Source: a virus. From it: a stretch of 61,221 nucleotides of DNA. The notes under the pieces were generated by a model. It made no database searches. It was not told the origin of the DNA and worked only from the letters and a program-made list of their open reading frames with translations. Position 1 is the first letter of the stretch; each line of letters begins with the position of its first letter. A program made the translations under genes and the position numbers. This document shows positions 49,862 through 59,127 of this stretch, piece after piece. The DNA lies in IMG/VR virus record IMGVR_UViG_3300033143_005346, positions 1-61,221 of that record. One strand, written 5' to 3'.

Positions 49862-50770
49862 TTAAGCGCCAGCAGATCCGTAAATACCACGTTTGTCGGA
49901 AGCGCCCCAGGAAGCCCTGAATGTAGATTTAAAACGGGCGTTCTCGGTGTCAAAATCATTGTCAGTATCAAATTCGTCGCCACGACGGTTAAAATATTTC
50001 AGTCCGTCTGGGCAATCTGTCTTGATATACCAGCTGTCCTGGTCAGTCAGATAATGATTAATAACAACCTCTGGGATCATCCCCAACGCGCGAATCGCGT
50101 TAAGGTCATTGTTTGCCGTTCCTACGCGCAGTTCGGATTTCAGGATCCTGGTGGACTCAAAAGTATTGTCCACAGCCACAATCAGCTTCATTGGCCGTAC
50201 AGCAATCCTGAGACCGCGATCATTGGTAAAATTGGCAATATCAATGCACGCTTGCTCAAGCGCAGCTTCGGATAAATCAGACGGTGTTGCCAGCTCGTTC
50301 GACCAGACACCTCCCGTTACATTGGGATGTGCGGTGGAAAGCATCTCTACACCATCACCGAAAACATAATCAGAGTCAAAGGCACGATTGAGGATATTCG
50401 CACCCAGTATTTCCTTGGTTTGGCGGATTGAAAACGCCAAAGCTCTGGCTCTTTTCAATGCCACGGTCCCTGCGATCCCATCTTCCCACATCTCCCGCGT
50501 GATGATGAAACCTAAACTGTAGGTCCCATGAATGTATCTATCGATAAAGCCCTGACGAGCATCGTCGTAAGTGATGCCGCGCCCTTCAGGCTTCTCTTGA
50601 GCCAGGCCAAAAGACGAGATTCCTACGTCTTCCTCAAAGGCCAATTGAGATTGCTCCTCGTCGAATATCTCGGTAAATTCCATTGGATATTCAGCGTAAG
50701 CAAGCCCGTACCATTTGTTAACGCCAGGCCATAGGTCCTTGGCGAATGATCCAGTTGTAATAACAGGCAT
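49862..50770 (-). CDS. Major capsid protein (HK97-fold, gpT-like type)
   Basis: 302 aa. The order TGSFAKDLWPGVNKWYGLAY, then FTEIFDEEQSQLAFEEDVG, then GFIDRYIHGTYSLGFIITRE and NRAFDSDYVFGDGVEMLSTA with HPNVTGG matches a known class of phage major capsid proteins related to Mu gpT. It lies between a 197-aa head protein and the adaptor/fibre genes, with a good ribosome-binding site (AAGGAGG). It forms the icosahedral shell. Confidence 0.8.
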   Translation of the reverse strand: MPVITTGSFAKDLWPGVNKWYGLAYAEYPMEFTEIFDEEQSQLAFEEDVGISSFGLAQEKPEGRGITYDDARQGFIDRYIHGTYSLGFIITREMWEDGIAGTVALKRARALAFSIRQTKEILGANILNRAFDSDYVFGDGVEMLSTAHPNVTGGVWSNELATPSDLSEAALEQACIDIANFTNDRGLRIAVRPMKLIVAVDNTFESTRILKSELRVGTANNDLNAIRALGMIPEVVINHYLTDQDSWYIKTDCPDGLKYFNRRGDEFDTDNDFDTENARFKSTFRASWGASDKRGIYGSAGA

Positions 50771-50798
50771 TTTGTGCCTCCTTTATCAGTTCGCCAGG

Positions 50799-51392
50799 TT
50801 AAACCCCAAGCTCCTGGTTAAATGCGTGCTCGTTAATCATTACCCACCACTTGGCATGTTCGCCCAGCGCATTATCAATACCTGGAGCCAGGCGTAAGAT
50901 TCTGAGCTGCTCAGTGGCGGCTGTCTCTCCGGTGTTTTCCAACTCTACACCGGAAAGTCCCGTGTCAGTATTACCGCTACCAACTGCAATCGGAACATTG
51001 TTTCCGACTTCATCAGCGGTAAGTGCCGTTCCTCCGGAGACTTCCTGGATCTCAAAAATCAGATCCATATCATCCGCCACGAAAACATACATGTCTTCAT
51101 TGGCAAGACGGTAGCGTTTTTCAAGGTTGTCAACGATGGCTGCGATCTCAGGTGTGAGACCAAAGCCCATGACAACGCCAACGATCAGGTTGGTTGTACC
51201 GGTCACTGCTTGTTCTACAGTGGGGTACTTACCTGACACATCAGCTGATCCTGCAAGAGTCACAGGATCACCAATAAACATTGCTACTGAATCGGTCGAT
51301 GGCACAAAGTAAGCGTTTATTTCGCCATTATAGGGATTTCCGTTCATATGCTTGACCGGACGTAGCCCTCTTGGACGATCAACATTAGCCAT
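50799..51392 (-). CDS. Head decoration / minor capsid protein
   Basis: 197 aa. The start MANVDRPRGLRPVKHMNG with PYNGEINAYF, then GDPVTLAGSAD and TTNLIVGVVMG are conserved in a family encoded just before capsid genes of many podoviruses and siphoviruses. It is beta-rich with an acidic end. Probably a capsid-stabilising decoration protein; the direct role is inferred from position. Confidence 0.6.
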   Translation of the reverse strand: MANVDRPRGLRPVKHMNGNPYNGEINAYFVPSTDSVAMFIGDPVTLAGSADVSGKYPTVEQAVTGTTNLIVGVVMGFGLTPEIAAIVDNLEKRYRLANEDMYVFVADDMDLIFEIQEVSGGTALTADEVGNNVPIAVGSGNTDTGLSGVELENTGETAATEQLRILRLAPGIDNALGEHAKWWVMINEHAFNQELGV

Positions 51393-51440
51393 AATTTTTA
51401 CCTCCTACTTAACGACCAGCCACAGCAGCATCAAACTTCT

Positions 51441-52082
51441 TCAAAAATGTCCCTGATCCATGTCTACATCCGCCACATCTTGCGGCGGTGGGGTCATAGC
51501 TGATTCGGCTTTAACACTCCCGTAGAGGCCGTCTTTTTTAGGTCTACGTTTAATTTGCGCTTCCATTTCGTCCAGGCGACGTGCTTTTCTCGCCTGATCT
51601 TCATTGAACCAGTCTTCCCGTATCTCCATTAAAACAGCCTGTTGACCACCGCCAACTTCCTCCACAACCGCAGACCCAAGGGGTGTCGGTCCCGCCGTTC
51701 GGTTTCCAGTCTTCACCACCCCAGGATTATCGGGGTCGTAAGTTTGGTCCGTAACCAGCTGATATCCGGCATCCTCAAACATCTGGATCCTGCCTGGCTG
51801 CATGTTCACAAACCTGCGTTTATAGCCTGGCCGTCTCGGCGCTGTTAGCCGATTCCTTTGTCCTACAGGGATTCTTTCTTTCCGGCGCGCTCCAGAGTCA
51901 ATACGCTCAAGGGCATAGCCCTCAACCGGCTTTCCGTCGTCCTGCACCGTCCAGGGAATCCTCTGATAATCTTTACCTTGCTTGGCCATGGCAGCAACCC
52001 GCAGGTCCGCTGCTCTTGCTGTGGCAAATGGTAAGCCATTTGTACGAAGCACTATTTTATGTTCTTGGTTTTCTTGGTCCAC
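51441..52082 (-). CDS. Conserved head-region protein
   Basis: 213 aa. Residues about 78-110 (RNRLTAPRRPGYKRRFVNM with QPGRIQMFEDAGYQLV) are a pattern shared by head-cluster proteins of many phages, usually located between scaffold and capsid genes as here. Flanking parts are charged and probably disordered. The exact function is unknown; possibly a minor head component or scaffold partner. Confidence 0.6.
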   Translation of the reverse strand: MDQENQEHKIVLRTNGLPFATARAADLRVAAMAKQGKDYQRIPWTVQDDGKPVEGYALERIDSGARRKERIPVGQRNRLTAPRRPGYKRRFVNMQPGRIQMFEDAGYQLVTDQTYDPDNPGVVKTGNRTAGPTPLGSAVVEEVGGGQQAVLMEIREDWFNEDQARKARRLDEMEAQIKRRPKKDGLYGSVKAESAMTPPPQDVADVDMDQGHF

Positions 52083-52112
52083 AATTCCTCCTTGCCGTCT
52101 TTACGGCTGCCT

Positions 52113-53021
52113 TTATCCTTTAAGATTGCCTATTTTAACCTGTTCGTCTACATACTCCTGCGCGCTCATTACCTTTTGTTTTTCGTAGAACTTGGCCCAT
52201 TTTTGCTGATCGGGCGACAGGTCGTTAATGGTAAATTTTTGTTTGGCTCCAGGGCCAGTCTGCCGTGTCTGTCCACCCACCACAGCCTGCTGCTGGGCAA
52301 CAGTCTGCTTTTGCCCTGGTAAAACTTGCCCCTTAAATGCTTCAGGATACATCGTCATGGCCGCTTCAGACAGTTTTTCAAAATAAACATCGTCCGGCAA
52401 GCCCCTGAAGCGTTCACTCTGGGTATCTATAAAATTTGTCATTTCCACGTTTTTGCCATACCATGCGTTTTCAGTCATCCATTGTGAGGATTTTGCCTTA
52501 AAATCTTCTGTACCTACCTGTTGCTGAGCTTGCTGCTGGACAACCGGCTCGTCCATGTCTTTTTTAGAATTTTGCAAATTTTCAATTTGGCCATCGACTT
52601 CTTTGACTTTCCCCTTGTCAGAGTTTTCGATATGCACGTCTCGTTTTTCTTTAAGATTTGCAATTTCATTGTCGATTCTGGTTTTTTCTACTTTAGCAAC
52701 TTTGGTATAGGTGGTTTTTAAATTCTGCATACCAGCTACCAATTCCTCATTGGTAGCCTTCAGCGAGTTAAGCGTCTTTACAGTGGTATCTTGAATCTGT
52801 TTTGAATCTATGATATACTGATCAGCGCTTTTAAACGGTCTGCCGGAGTTTTCGTCATGCTCCGGATTCCAGCCCATCTTCATAGCCAGAACCTCGACCT
52901 CTCCATATTGTTTCTCGCCATCCCCTGCCTCTTTTTGCACTCCAGTACCGGCTCCGACCGGTACCCTGTTGCCGGTAGTAACTTTAACCTCCGGCACTGC
53001 TTCTCCTTGTAATCCATCCAT
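52113..53021 (-). CDS. Scaffold-like protein
   Basis: 302 aa. It has a disordered N-terminus, then a long Lys/Glu/Asn-rich coiled coil (about 85-160, including KVEKTRIDNEIANLKEKRD), then a helical C-terminus with NDLSPDQQKWAKFYE. Size, composition and position just before capsid-region genes fit a podovirus capsid scaffold. No sequence signature proves it. Confidence 0.6.
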   Translation of the reverse strand: MDGLQGEAVPEVKVTTGNRVPVGAGTGVQKEAGDGEKQYGEVEVLAMKMGWNPEHDENSGRPFKSADQYIIDSKQIQDTTVKTLNSLKATNEELVAGMQNLKTTYTKVAKVEKTRIDNEIANLKEKRDVHIENSDKGKVKEVDGQIENLQNSKKDMDEPVVQQQAQQQVGTEDFKAKSSQWMTENAWYGKNVEMTNFIDTQSERFRGLPDDVYFEKLSEAAMTMYPEAFKGQVLPGQKQTVAQQQAVVGGQTRQTGPGAKQKFTINDLSPDQQKWAKFYEKQKVMSAQEYVDEQVKIGNLKG

Positions 53022-53033
53022 AATTCCTCTCCT

Positions 53034-53384
53034 TTATTGTTTAAAGACAAGATCAACGGCTGGCGGTTCTTCCAGCATTTTGCCCACTACATCTTGGTCC
53101 TGGAGAAGTTGAAAAGTCTTCTTCCCCCACTTAAACTGGGTGCCGCCGTACCTGGCGTAAATAACCCTGTCGCCTACCTGTGCCGGTGTCTCTTTACCGT
53201 CTCCGTTATTCCAGCAAATTTCAGCTCTGGGGCCAATGGCCGCCAATGTACCCTGGGTGACAGCGTTCTGTTCCTGCTGTCGTGTACCTGGTGGCACGAT
53301 AATAATCCCACCAGCCGTCTTTTCGTCGATCTTGTCGGGTACAATCACAATTTTGGTTCCTTCCGGATCAATCGGACAATCCAT
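53034..53384 (-). CDS. GroES-like co-chaperonin (Cpn10 family)
   Basis: 116 aa from ATG 53382-53384 after GGAGGG; earlier methionines lack a better site. IVIVPDKIDEKTAGGIIIVP (the Cpn10 beta-barrel start with Thr-Ala-Gly-Gly), then GTLAAIGP, VGDRVIYARYGGTQF and LLQDQDVVGKM are all Cpn10 features. The mobile-loop region is KIDEKTAGG plus PPGTRQQEQNAV. Phage GroES homologues (T4 gp31) replace host GroES to fold capsid protein; its place between portal and scaffold genes fits that. No GroEL is encoded here, so it would use host GroEL. Confidence 0.85.
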   Translation of the reverse strand: MDCPIDPEGTKIVIVPDKIDEKTAGGIIIVPPGTRQQEQNAVTQGTLAAIGPRAEICWNNGDGKETPAQVGDRVIYARYGGTQFKWGKKTFQLLQDQDVVGKMLEEPPAVDLVFKQ

Positions 53385-53634
53385 AAGTCGTCCCTCCTTC
53401 ATCCTCATATTCAACATTTAACACTAAATCGATCCCCTTAATCATGCCGACTATTTCGGCTGTCTTTTCAGTCGTGGCTCCAGCGTCACCCAAAAGAGAT
53501 TTGCCGGTACTAAGCGCTGTTTGCAACACGCGCTTTTCTTCCCGAAGTCCTTTAAGAATCGCTCTTGTGATCGGCAGCGTTTTCCACAAACCGAAACTTT
53601 CCTTAGATACTTCCTCCTGGTTGGACTGCTGCAC
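53368..53634 (-). CDS. Small unknown protein between portal and GroES genes
   Basis: 88 aa from GTG 53632-53634, chosen because AAGGAGGAG lies just upstream inside the portal gene; the longer frame has no such site. It overlaps the portal gene by 32 bp and the GroES start by 17 bp. Helical, with KGLREEKRVLQTALSTGKSL and a C-terminal acidic end. Possibly a minor head-assembly protein. No family is recognised. Confidence 0.5.
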   Translation of the reverse strand: MQQSNQEEVSKESFGLWKTLPITRAILKGLREEKRVLQTALSTGKSLLGDAGATTEKTAEIVGMIKGIDLVLNVEYEDEGGTTYGLSD

Positions 53635-55777
53635 CTGCTCCTCCTTGTGGCGGCATAGCTCCTGGTGGTTGCCCTTCTCCTGCACCTGGCTGCTCACCAC
53701 CGCCCTGTTGCGCTTCTCTGCGCTGTTGATCCTCGTACTGTCTTTGCTTCAGATCTGCTTCCAGATCTACCCTTTTAGCATTAATCACAGCGGTCAAATG
53801 ACCGACCTGTGTTTTATATTCCTCTATCTGTGGCCCAATCTCTGCCGCTTCGGCCAGGGCCATAGCTTTAACTGCATCCGCCTGGAGCTTGACCATTTTA
53901 TAAAAGGTCTCGGCGTCTTTTATCATTACTTCGCGTTCTTCTAAGTCCAGCTTTCTTTCAGCCTGCTGGATCTTGGCCATCTCGAGAGACATGGTTTGCT
54001 GGTGTATAATCAACGGGATATTAGGTGGCGGGGTTTCCGGCACCAGCTCTTTCCAGTTGTCGATTTGTATGGCATCCAGATATCTCTCAAGGATTTTCTG
54101 ATCATCAAGCCCCTTCCCAACTACCTGCATCAGGGCTTCCGCTTTTATAATTTTTTGGGTATCGGAAACATCGGCTGTAGAACTTACCGGCCCGATATCC
54201 AGATCGGATGGATCATAATCAATCCTGGGATCAAACTCCCCTTCATCGTACATATCCAGAATCCGATTATATTCTTCGGGTGTGGTATAGAGCATGTTTA
54301 AGCGCTGGATTTTAATAAATTCACTCTTAAGCGCTCGATGAATCCTTTTATAAATTGAAGAAAAAACCTTAAGTCCCTGCTCGATTAATGCCAGAGTAGT
54401 GGTGGCTGGCACATTCGGCTGACGCTGCTCTCCCGACAAAACCTCTGCTTGCGATGCCAGATCCTTGGCGGCCTCTAACATCAGTCCTAATAGTTGAAAC
54501 AGCGTAGCCGATGGCTCTTTGGTGGGCAGGGGGAAAATGCTTTTTCGCAGGTCGTCTCCTGCGGATTTAATAAATTTCCATTCACCGGCTTTAAATTTAA
54601 CCGATCCGGATCCACCAGCTTTCGTCAGACGGATTCCGCGATTAATAAAACCAGATTGGCGGTTCTGCAGCGTACCAGAGTCCAGTAGCTGATTTATAAT
54701 TGAATTGACAGTTTCGTTGACCGGAGAAAGCAGAATCCCAAACCCGAGACCATAAAAATTAGCGTCAAAGTCCGGAAAGAAAAGATAACGGGTAAAATAC
54801 TGATCCGGCAAAATTTTAATGATTTCGTTGTTGGGGTTGCGAATAACAGATGTCGCCCTGAAGCGCGGAACAATCCGCATCACTTCTCTGGACGCCTTGT
54901 GGATTGTCACAATATAGGGCTCTTTATAGCCGTCACCGTCCAGGTCCAACCAGCGGTGCTGCTCTAAAAATACATAGGTAGCCTCAGTGTCTCTAACGTC
55001 GTCATTTTTGTTTTTCTTTTCTTCTTCAGAGGTGTCCGGCTGTTTATTCTCAATTCCGGCATCGCGCCATAAACCGGATCGGGTATGCTCCAAATAACTG
55101 TTTTTGGTCATCTCAATGACATGCGTGGCTCTTGCAGCCGTTTCCATGGACTTGGCCCAGTAATTAACCACCAGCTGCTCAGGATCTACATATTCTGACA
55201 CGGAAGTGTTGTCGATAAAGTTTCGATAGGTTTTTTTAAAGGCACAACCTAAAAGCGGCATGGCAATCAACAACTGATCCATCTCGTCTTCCCATCCGGT
55301 AGTTGCGGCTGACAGCTGCGCGTTCATGTGGGTCCTTACGCGTTCAGCCCGTTTTTTCTTTTCTCCGCTTTCGTCGGCACCATACACGTTAACCTTAACG
55401 TAATCTTCGCCCTTGACAATATTTCCATAGGCCCTGGACGAAAACTGGATACAAGCTGTGGATATTAACGGATATTTGATATTGGCACTTACTTCTCCAC
55501 CCCAGGTTTTCGCTGATCTCAGCTGACGCGCCAGCTTAAGAGCCTCTGTCATCCGCTTTTCCCAGTCTGATCTGGATTCTTTATCGATCTGATATTCATC
55601 TTTTACCGTGCGGCCAATTTCTAAAAGTTGGCTTTGGGTCAGCTCCTCGGCAACATTCTCCGCCATGAGCATCATATCCAGGATATCAACGCCTTCGTGT
55701 GAAGGCAGTTCGGCATCCTCTACCGGCACATCATCTGATGGAAGCTGGCTTGTGTCCGTTGGATTTCTACTTTGCAT
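53603..55777 (-). CDS. Portal protein with long C-terminal region
   Basis: 724 aa. Patterns include EDYVKVNVYGADESGEKKKR, then FKKTYRNFIDNTSVSEYVDP, YGLGFGILLSPVNETVNSII with NQLLDSGTLQNR, and EVLSGEQRQPNVPATTTLAL, typical of phage portal proteins. Residues about 600-690 form a long helical region with KLDLEEREVMIKD, resembling the barrel of P22-type portals, and the end is Gly/Gln/Pro-rich. It starts one base after the TerL stop. It forms the DNA-entry ring at one vertex. Confidence 0.85.
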   Translation of the reverse strand: MQSRNPTDTSQLPSDDVPVEDAELPSHEGVDILDMMLMAENVAEELTQSQLLEIGRTVKDEYQIDKESRSDWEKRMTEALKLARQLRSAKTWGGEVSANIKYPLISTACIQFSSRAYGNIVKGEDYVKVNVYGADESGEKKKRAERVRTHMNAQLSAATTGWEDEMDQLLIAMPLLGCAFKKTYRNFIDNTSVSEYVDPEQLVVNYWAKSMETAARATHVIEMTKNSYLEHTRSGLWRDAGIENKQPDTSEEEKKNKNDDVRDTEATYVFLEQHRWLDLDGDGYKEPYIVTIHKASREVMRIVPRFRATSVIRNPNNEIIKILPDQYFTRYLFFPDFDANFYGLGFGILLSPVNETVNSIINQLLDSGTLQNRQSGFINRGIRLTKAGGSGSVKFKAGEWKFIKSAGDDLRKSIFPLPTKEPSATLFQLLGLMLEAAKDLASQAEVLSGEQRQPNVPATTTLALIEQGLKVFSSIYKRIHRALKSEFIKIQRLNMLYTTPEEYNRILDMYDEGEFDPRIDYDPSDLDIGPVSSTADVSDTQKIIKAEALMQVVGKGLDDQKILERYLDAIQIDNWKELVPETPPPNIPLIIHQQTMSLEMAKIQQAERKLDLEEREVMIKDAETFYKMVKLQADAVKAMALAEAAEIGPQIEEYKTQVGHLTAVINAKRVDLEADLKQRQYEDQQRREAQQGGGEQPGAGEGQPPGAMPPQGGAGAAVQPGGSI

Positions 55778-55778
55778 A

Positions 55779-57257
55779 TTAATACCCCGTCGTTGGATTT
55801 ACCATATCGTTGTCCACTTCTTCTTCATCAACTTCATCTTCTGGCGGGACATATTCCGTGTCCAGGAGAAGTAGCCGGTATAGGTTTTCCATAAAATCGT
55901 CATCTTCTTTAACCGGCTTTCCGTCATCACCGTACATCCAGCCCTCAATTTCGTCAATCGTGCGAAGCATTGAGTTGAATATAAACAGGCTGGGCATTTT
56001 GTTTGGACCCAGCAGGTGGTCGTTCAGCTCGATAATCCCAGAATCTTTATCCTTTGTAGCAGTTTCCAGGATAATATCATAGGGAAAAAGTTTTGCTGCA
56101 ATTTTATCAAAGGTCGTATTCTCGTTATTTGCATCTCCCTTAGCCAGCGGATCACATATAATTCGATTAATCCGCAACACGCGCCTTTTCATAATTCGAA
56201 CAATCCAGTCTCCAATGTCGTGCCCACTGCCTGGATCCCAGATCTCATGGAATAAATACCTGAAATTTCTTTCATCGGTAGCCATAAATAAAAGAGCCTG
56301 GGGTTTGCGTGGGTGTGTATCGATTCCTATATCCACCAGCCAGTTGGTCGGAATCTTAAACGGCTCAACCACATTGCGCTGGCGACTATAGTTTTTGGCA
56401 ATCAAACCAGACATATAGCTTGGTATGCCTTTTAGCCGCGCTTCTTTTTCTTCCGCATTGAGTTTTGACTCATAGTCCGCAACACCCTGGGAAGTTAGCC
56501 CAAAACCCACATTGTCGTATATTTCGCCGTGGACATTAAAAACCGTTGGGTCAGGCCGCCCATCGTCCAGCTTTTTCTTAATAACCTCTTTGTCGATCCA
56601 TGCTTCCTTAAGCAACGTGGCACAAAATAGTTCACGCCCCTGGCGATCGATCAATCCACGGGCATTAGCCACTCGGATATTACGCTTGGGCGGTTCATCA
56701 TAGCAAAGGAGATCGCCTTCCCAGCCTTCGTGAAGTTCTACATCCTGCTTATTGCTCATTAATTCAAGGGTAGACCCGCTATCCAAATCCTCCCAGTAAG
56801 CCTCAATCCCGTGCTGGTTCTTTCTGATCTTGACGGGGATCCGATTGGGCCACCACTTCTTTAATGCCGGTACAACAACGCTTCGAATATGTTTTTCCCA
56901 GTCCTGACCTACATATCTGATCTTCCTGGGTAAATTGTGCATAAAAGGAAGTTTTAAATTATTCCAAGGCCAACGGCCCCTCATTGTCGCTATGATAATA
57001 ATTGCACCAATTGTCGTTTTTCCGATTCGATTCCCACCGGTAAACGTAAAAACCTTAAAGCGTGGATGACTCCAAGCCTCCAGCAGTTCTTCCTGGCGCG
57101 GGTTTGGCCTGGTGAAAAATTCGATCTCATTTTCTTTGCGATACCGAATCTGTCCCTGGAGCGCTAAAGCCTGGCGTGTCTTAGCTTTAGCAATCTTTTG
57201 CTCAATCCGCAGCTTTTTACGCTTTGACGGATCTATTTTTAAAGCAGGTTCACCCAT
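55779..57257 (-). CDS. Terminase large subunit
   Basis: 492 aa. Walker A is GGNRIGKTT (74-82) and Walker B is DLLCYDEPP (182-190, D187/E188). The nuclease domain starts at VDIGIDTHP (D309, D313) with IICDPLAKGD (D369) as a further acidic residue. It packages DNA by ATP-driven translocation and cuts concatemers. It lies directly before the portal gene. The small subunit is separated by about ten accessory genes, which is unusual. Confidence 0.9.
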   Translation of the reverse strand: MGEPALKIDPSKRKKLRIEQKIAKAKTRQALALQGQIRYRKENEIEFFTRPNPRQEELLEAWSHPRFKVFTFTGGNRIGKTTIGAIIIIATMRGRWPWNNLKLPFMHNLPRKIRYVGQDWEKHIRSVVVPALKKWWPNRIPVKIRKNQHGIEAYWEDLDSGSTLELMSNKQDVELHEGWEGDLLCYDEPPKRNIRVANARGLIDRQGRELFCATLLKEAWIDKEVIKKKLDDGRPDPTVFNVHGEIYDNVGFGLTSQGVADYESKLNAEEKEARLKGIPSYMSGLIAKNYSRQRNVVEPFKIPTNWLVDIGIDTHPRKPQALLFMATDERNFRYLFHEIWDPGSGHDIGDWIVRIMKRRVLRINRIICDPLAKGDANNENTTFDKIAAKLFPYDIILETATKDKDSGIIELNDHLLGPNKMPSLFIFNSMLRTIDEIEGWMYGDDGKPVKEDDDFMENLYRLLLLDTEYVPPEDEVDEEEVDNDMVNPTTGY

Positions 57258-57445
57258 TATCCATAAACCTTTTCCATCGTTTTTTTATAATCTTCCCACT
57301 CGTCGTCCAGGCCGTAATGATCGTAATAAGCCTTGGCCTGTTTCATATATGCTTCGTGGTCCGGCCAATCACAATCCAGTTCCTCCGGATGAAGCGGTGC
57401 TCCCTCGCCCTTTAGGCGGGCTAAACCAAATCCACTATTTTCCAT
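57257..57445 (-). CDS. Small acidic protein before TerL
   Basis: 62 aa, Asp/Glu/Tyr-rich (ELDCDWPDHEAYMKQAKAY and LDDEWEDYKKTMEKVYG). Its stop touches the TerL start. No known domain. It is in the operon of packaging genes and might regulate the terminase, but this is only position. Confidence 0.5.
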   Translation of the reverse strand: MENSGFGLARLKGEGAPLHPEELDCDWPDHEAYMKQAKAYYDHYGLDDEWEDYKKTMEKVYG

Positions 57446-57455
57446 GATACGCTCC

Positions 57456-57725
57456 CTATTCTTCGTCTATACTGTCAAAATCAATAGATTCGCTTTCTTC
57501 AGTCGGAAACCTATCTTCAATAACGTCCCTTTTAAAAACTTCATTCAAGACCAGCATTTCCGCCGGATCACCGTTCCAGTAAGTTCGGATACTGCCGTCC
57601 CTGCGCCGGTACATAATGGATATAGACTCAATATTGTCCGTGTCAAACTCCTTAACAACTTCGGCAACATTCTTCCTAAATCCAGTTTTATCAAAGATAT
57701 CAATATGTTCGATTTTACCCATCAT
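57456..57725 (-). CDS. Small unknown protein
   Basis: 89 aa (begins with two Met codons at 57725 and 57722). Beta/alpha pattern KIEHIDIFDKTGF, then ESISIMYRRRDGSIRTYWNG; acidic end. Starts in a TAATG overlap with the previous gene. No family is recognised. Confidence 0.5.
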   Translation of the reverse strand: MMGKIEHIDIFDKTGFRKNVAEVVKEFDTDNIESISIMYRRRDGSIRTYWNGDPAEMLVLNEVFKRDVIEDRFPTEESESIDFDSIDEE

Positions 57726-58120
57726 TAATGCCTATCGTCTCGCCTGTGAGGTTTTGGATCCCAGGCTTTTTTATACTGCTGACTGAAAGCCAGGGCCTCG
57801 TCGGCTTTATTAAACTCAATAAAATTGTCAGTTTCAAGGGCCTGCTTAACAGCATCTCCAGGTGCAAGCTCTTTAAGATTACCGTCCGGCTGCAGAACAA
57901 CCGTAGGGTACACAATATGCTTTCCATCAACACCTGCAGTAGCCATTATGTGTGTAGACGTTTCTCCAGGTACGCCACGATCCAGGATGGGAGAAGATTC
58001 AGGGTTTAAAATCCGTTGCACAAAAGGCTTTTCAGCGTTTTCCTGTAGAATATCCACCACACGGTTACGGGTAAATGTAGTTTGACGCTGGCGTTTGTAC
58101 TTTTTCAGATCAAAACCCAT
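57725..58120 (-). CDS. Conserved phage protein of unknown function
   Basis: 131 aa. VQRILNPESSPILDRG, then STHIMATAGVDGKHIVYPTV and FNKADEALAFSQQYKKAWD are patterns that recur in phage genomes as a small domain without assigned function, often linked to virion genes. The N-terminal helix is basic. It is followed by a TAATG overlap. Confidence 0.6.
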   Translation of the reverse strand: MGFDLKKYKRQRQTTFTRNRVVDILQENAEKPFVQRILNPESSPILDRGVPGETSTHIMATAGVDGKHIVYPTVVLQPDGNLKELAPGDAVKQALETDNFIEFNKADEALAFSQQYKKAWDPKPHRRDDRH

Positions 58121-58123
58121 AAA

Positions 58124-58351
58124 CTAATCCCCTTCTTCATCCATTTCACGATCTTCAGAGTAGGTGTCGTAGTCCTGATCGCTGTCGCCCCTGCGCGGTG
58201 CTATAGGACTAATATCGCCAGCCTCGTCCAGTTTTTTTGTTACACTGGCTTTAGGCTTTATATAATTGGAAACACCAGGCTGCAAGTCCTTACCCGCTTC
58301 ACCGCTGCCAAAGATTTTCTTCGATAGCCAGGCTTTTACGTCATAACCCAT
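58124..58351 (-). CDS. Small charged protein
   Basis: 75 aa with a basic N-terminus (MGYDVKAWLSKKIFG) and a strongly acidic end (SDQDYDTYSEDREMDEEGD). Low-complexity composition and no domain. The start resembles that of its downstream neighbour (MGFDLKKYKRQ), suggesting a common N-terminal helix or docking motif. Confidence 0.5.
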   Translation of the reverse strand: MGYDVKAWLSKKIFGSGEAGKDLQPGVSNYIKPKASVTKKLDEAGDISPIAPRRGDSDQDYDTYSEDREMDEEGD

Positions 58352-58364
58352 GAGTCAGTCTCCC

Positions 58365-58703
58365 TTACTTCTTGATTTTATTGCGAATATCCCGCAACGC
58401 AGCCCGTTCGTCGTCCAGGTCCCGTTTCAGCTTTTCATAAATAATCTGAACTTCCGGATCTCGATACGGCGGTTTCCCGTATTTTCTATAGTGCTCCTTA
58501 AGATCCTGCTCCAGCCATTTAATCTGCTGCTGGGTGCTGACCTGCTGTTGAAACAACGAAACTCCGGCAATTTCAATCTGTTGGGCCTTGTGATCCAAAA
58601 GGTGGCGCTCTTTTGTCGTAAATTGAGAATAAGCGCCCACCACCACGGTCCCCAAAAGAACCAGGGATCCCAAAACTGCCAGTATAGCTCCGTATCGCTT
58701 CAT
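58365..58703 (-). CDS. Membrane-anchored coiled-coil protein
   Basis: 112 aa. One N-terminal membrane helix (about 6-25, AILAVLGSLVLLGTVVVGAY), then a coiled coil (QQQIKWLEQDLKEHYRKYG, IYEKLKRDLDDERAALRDI). Similar one-pass proteins appear near packaging genes in other phages. It could be a spanin-like or envelope-interaction protein; no lipobox is seen. Confidence 0.55.
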   Translation of the reverse strand: MKRYGAILAVLGSLVLLGTVVVGAYSQFTTKERHLLDHKAQQIEIAGVSLFQQQVSTQQQIKWLEQDLKEHYRKYGKPPYRDPEVQIIYEKLKRDLDDERAALRDIRNKIKK

Positions 58704-58704
58704 T

Positions 58705-59067
58705 TTAGCTAAATGTCAGCGTCTGAGGATTAGCCACAATCAGCAACTTGGTCGCAGAAACTGCAAATAGTACCAGAATGTCGTTCGCAGCCACGAAAGT
58801 TACCACATCATTCGTCCCGTCCAGCGTCACGCCGGAAGAAGCCGTTAATGTCGTTACCTCTGAGGAATCCAAACAGACAAAAACATACAACTTGCCTGGT
58901 GTCGGTGTAAATTCACTAAGCGCTACAGTCGCGTCTGTTCCATCCAACTCGATTAAGTCGGTCGGAAAATCCTTATCGCCCAGCGCTTTGTCGGCCACAT
59001 AATTTGATGCTTCCCGTCTCACACCCAGGGTTACAGCAAGTGGTCCTGATAGATTAGTTTCAGCCAT
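58705..59067 (-). CDS. Small beta-rich protein, possible decoration
   Basis: 120 aa, strand-rich (KLYVFVCLDSSEVTTLTASS, NDVVTFVAANDILVLFAV). The composition (Thr/Ser/Val/Ala, little Lys) fits a structural protein such as a small decoration or tail component. It has no known signature. It has a clean ribosome-binding site (GGAGGG). Confidence 0.5.
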   Translation of the reverse strand: MAETNLSGPLAVTLGVRREASNYVADKALGDKDFPTDLIELDGTDATVALSEFTPTPGKLYVFVCLDSSEVTTLTASSGVTLDGTNDVVTFVAANDILVLFAVSATKLLIVANPQTLTFS

Positions 59068-59127
59068 GATAAGCCCTCCAGTTAAAAATCGTTATTAAAA
59101 ATAGAAAAAGCCCCATAAAAACAGAGC

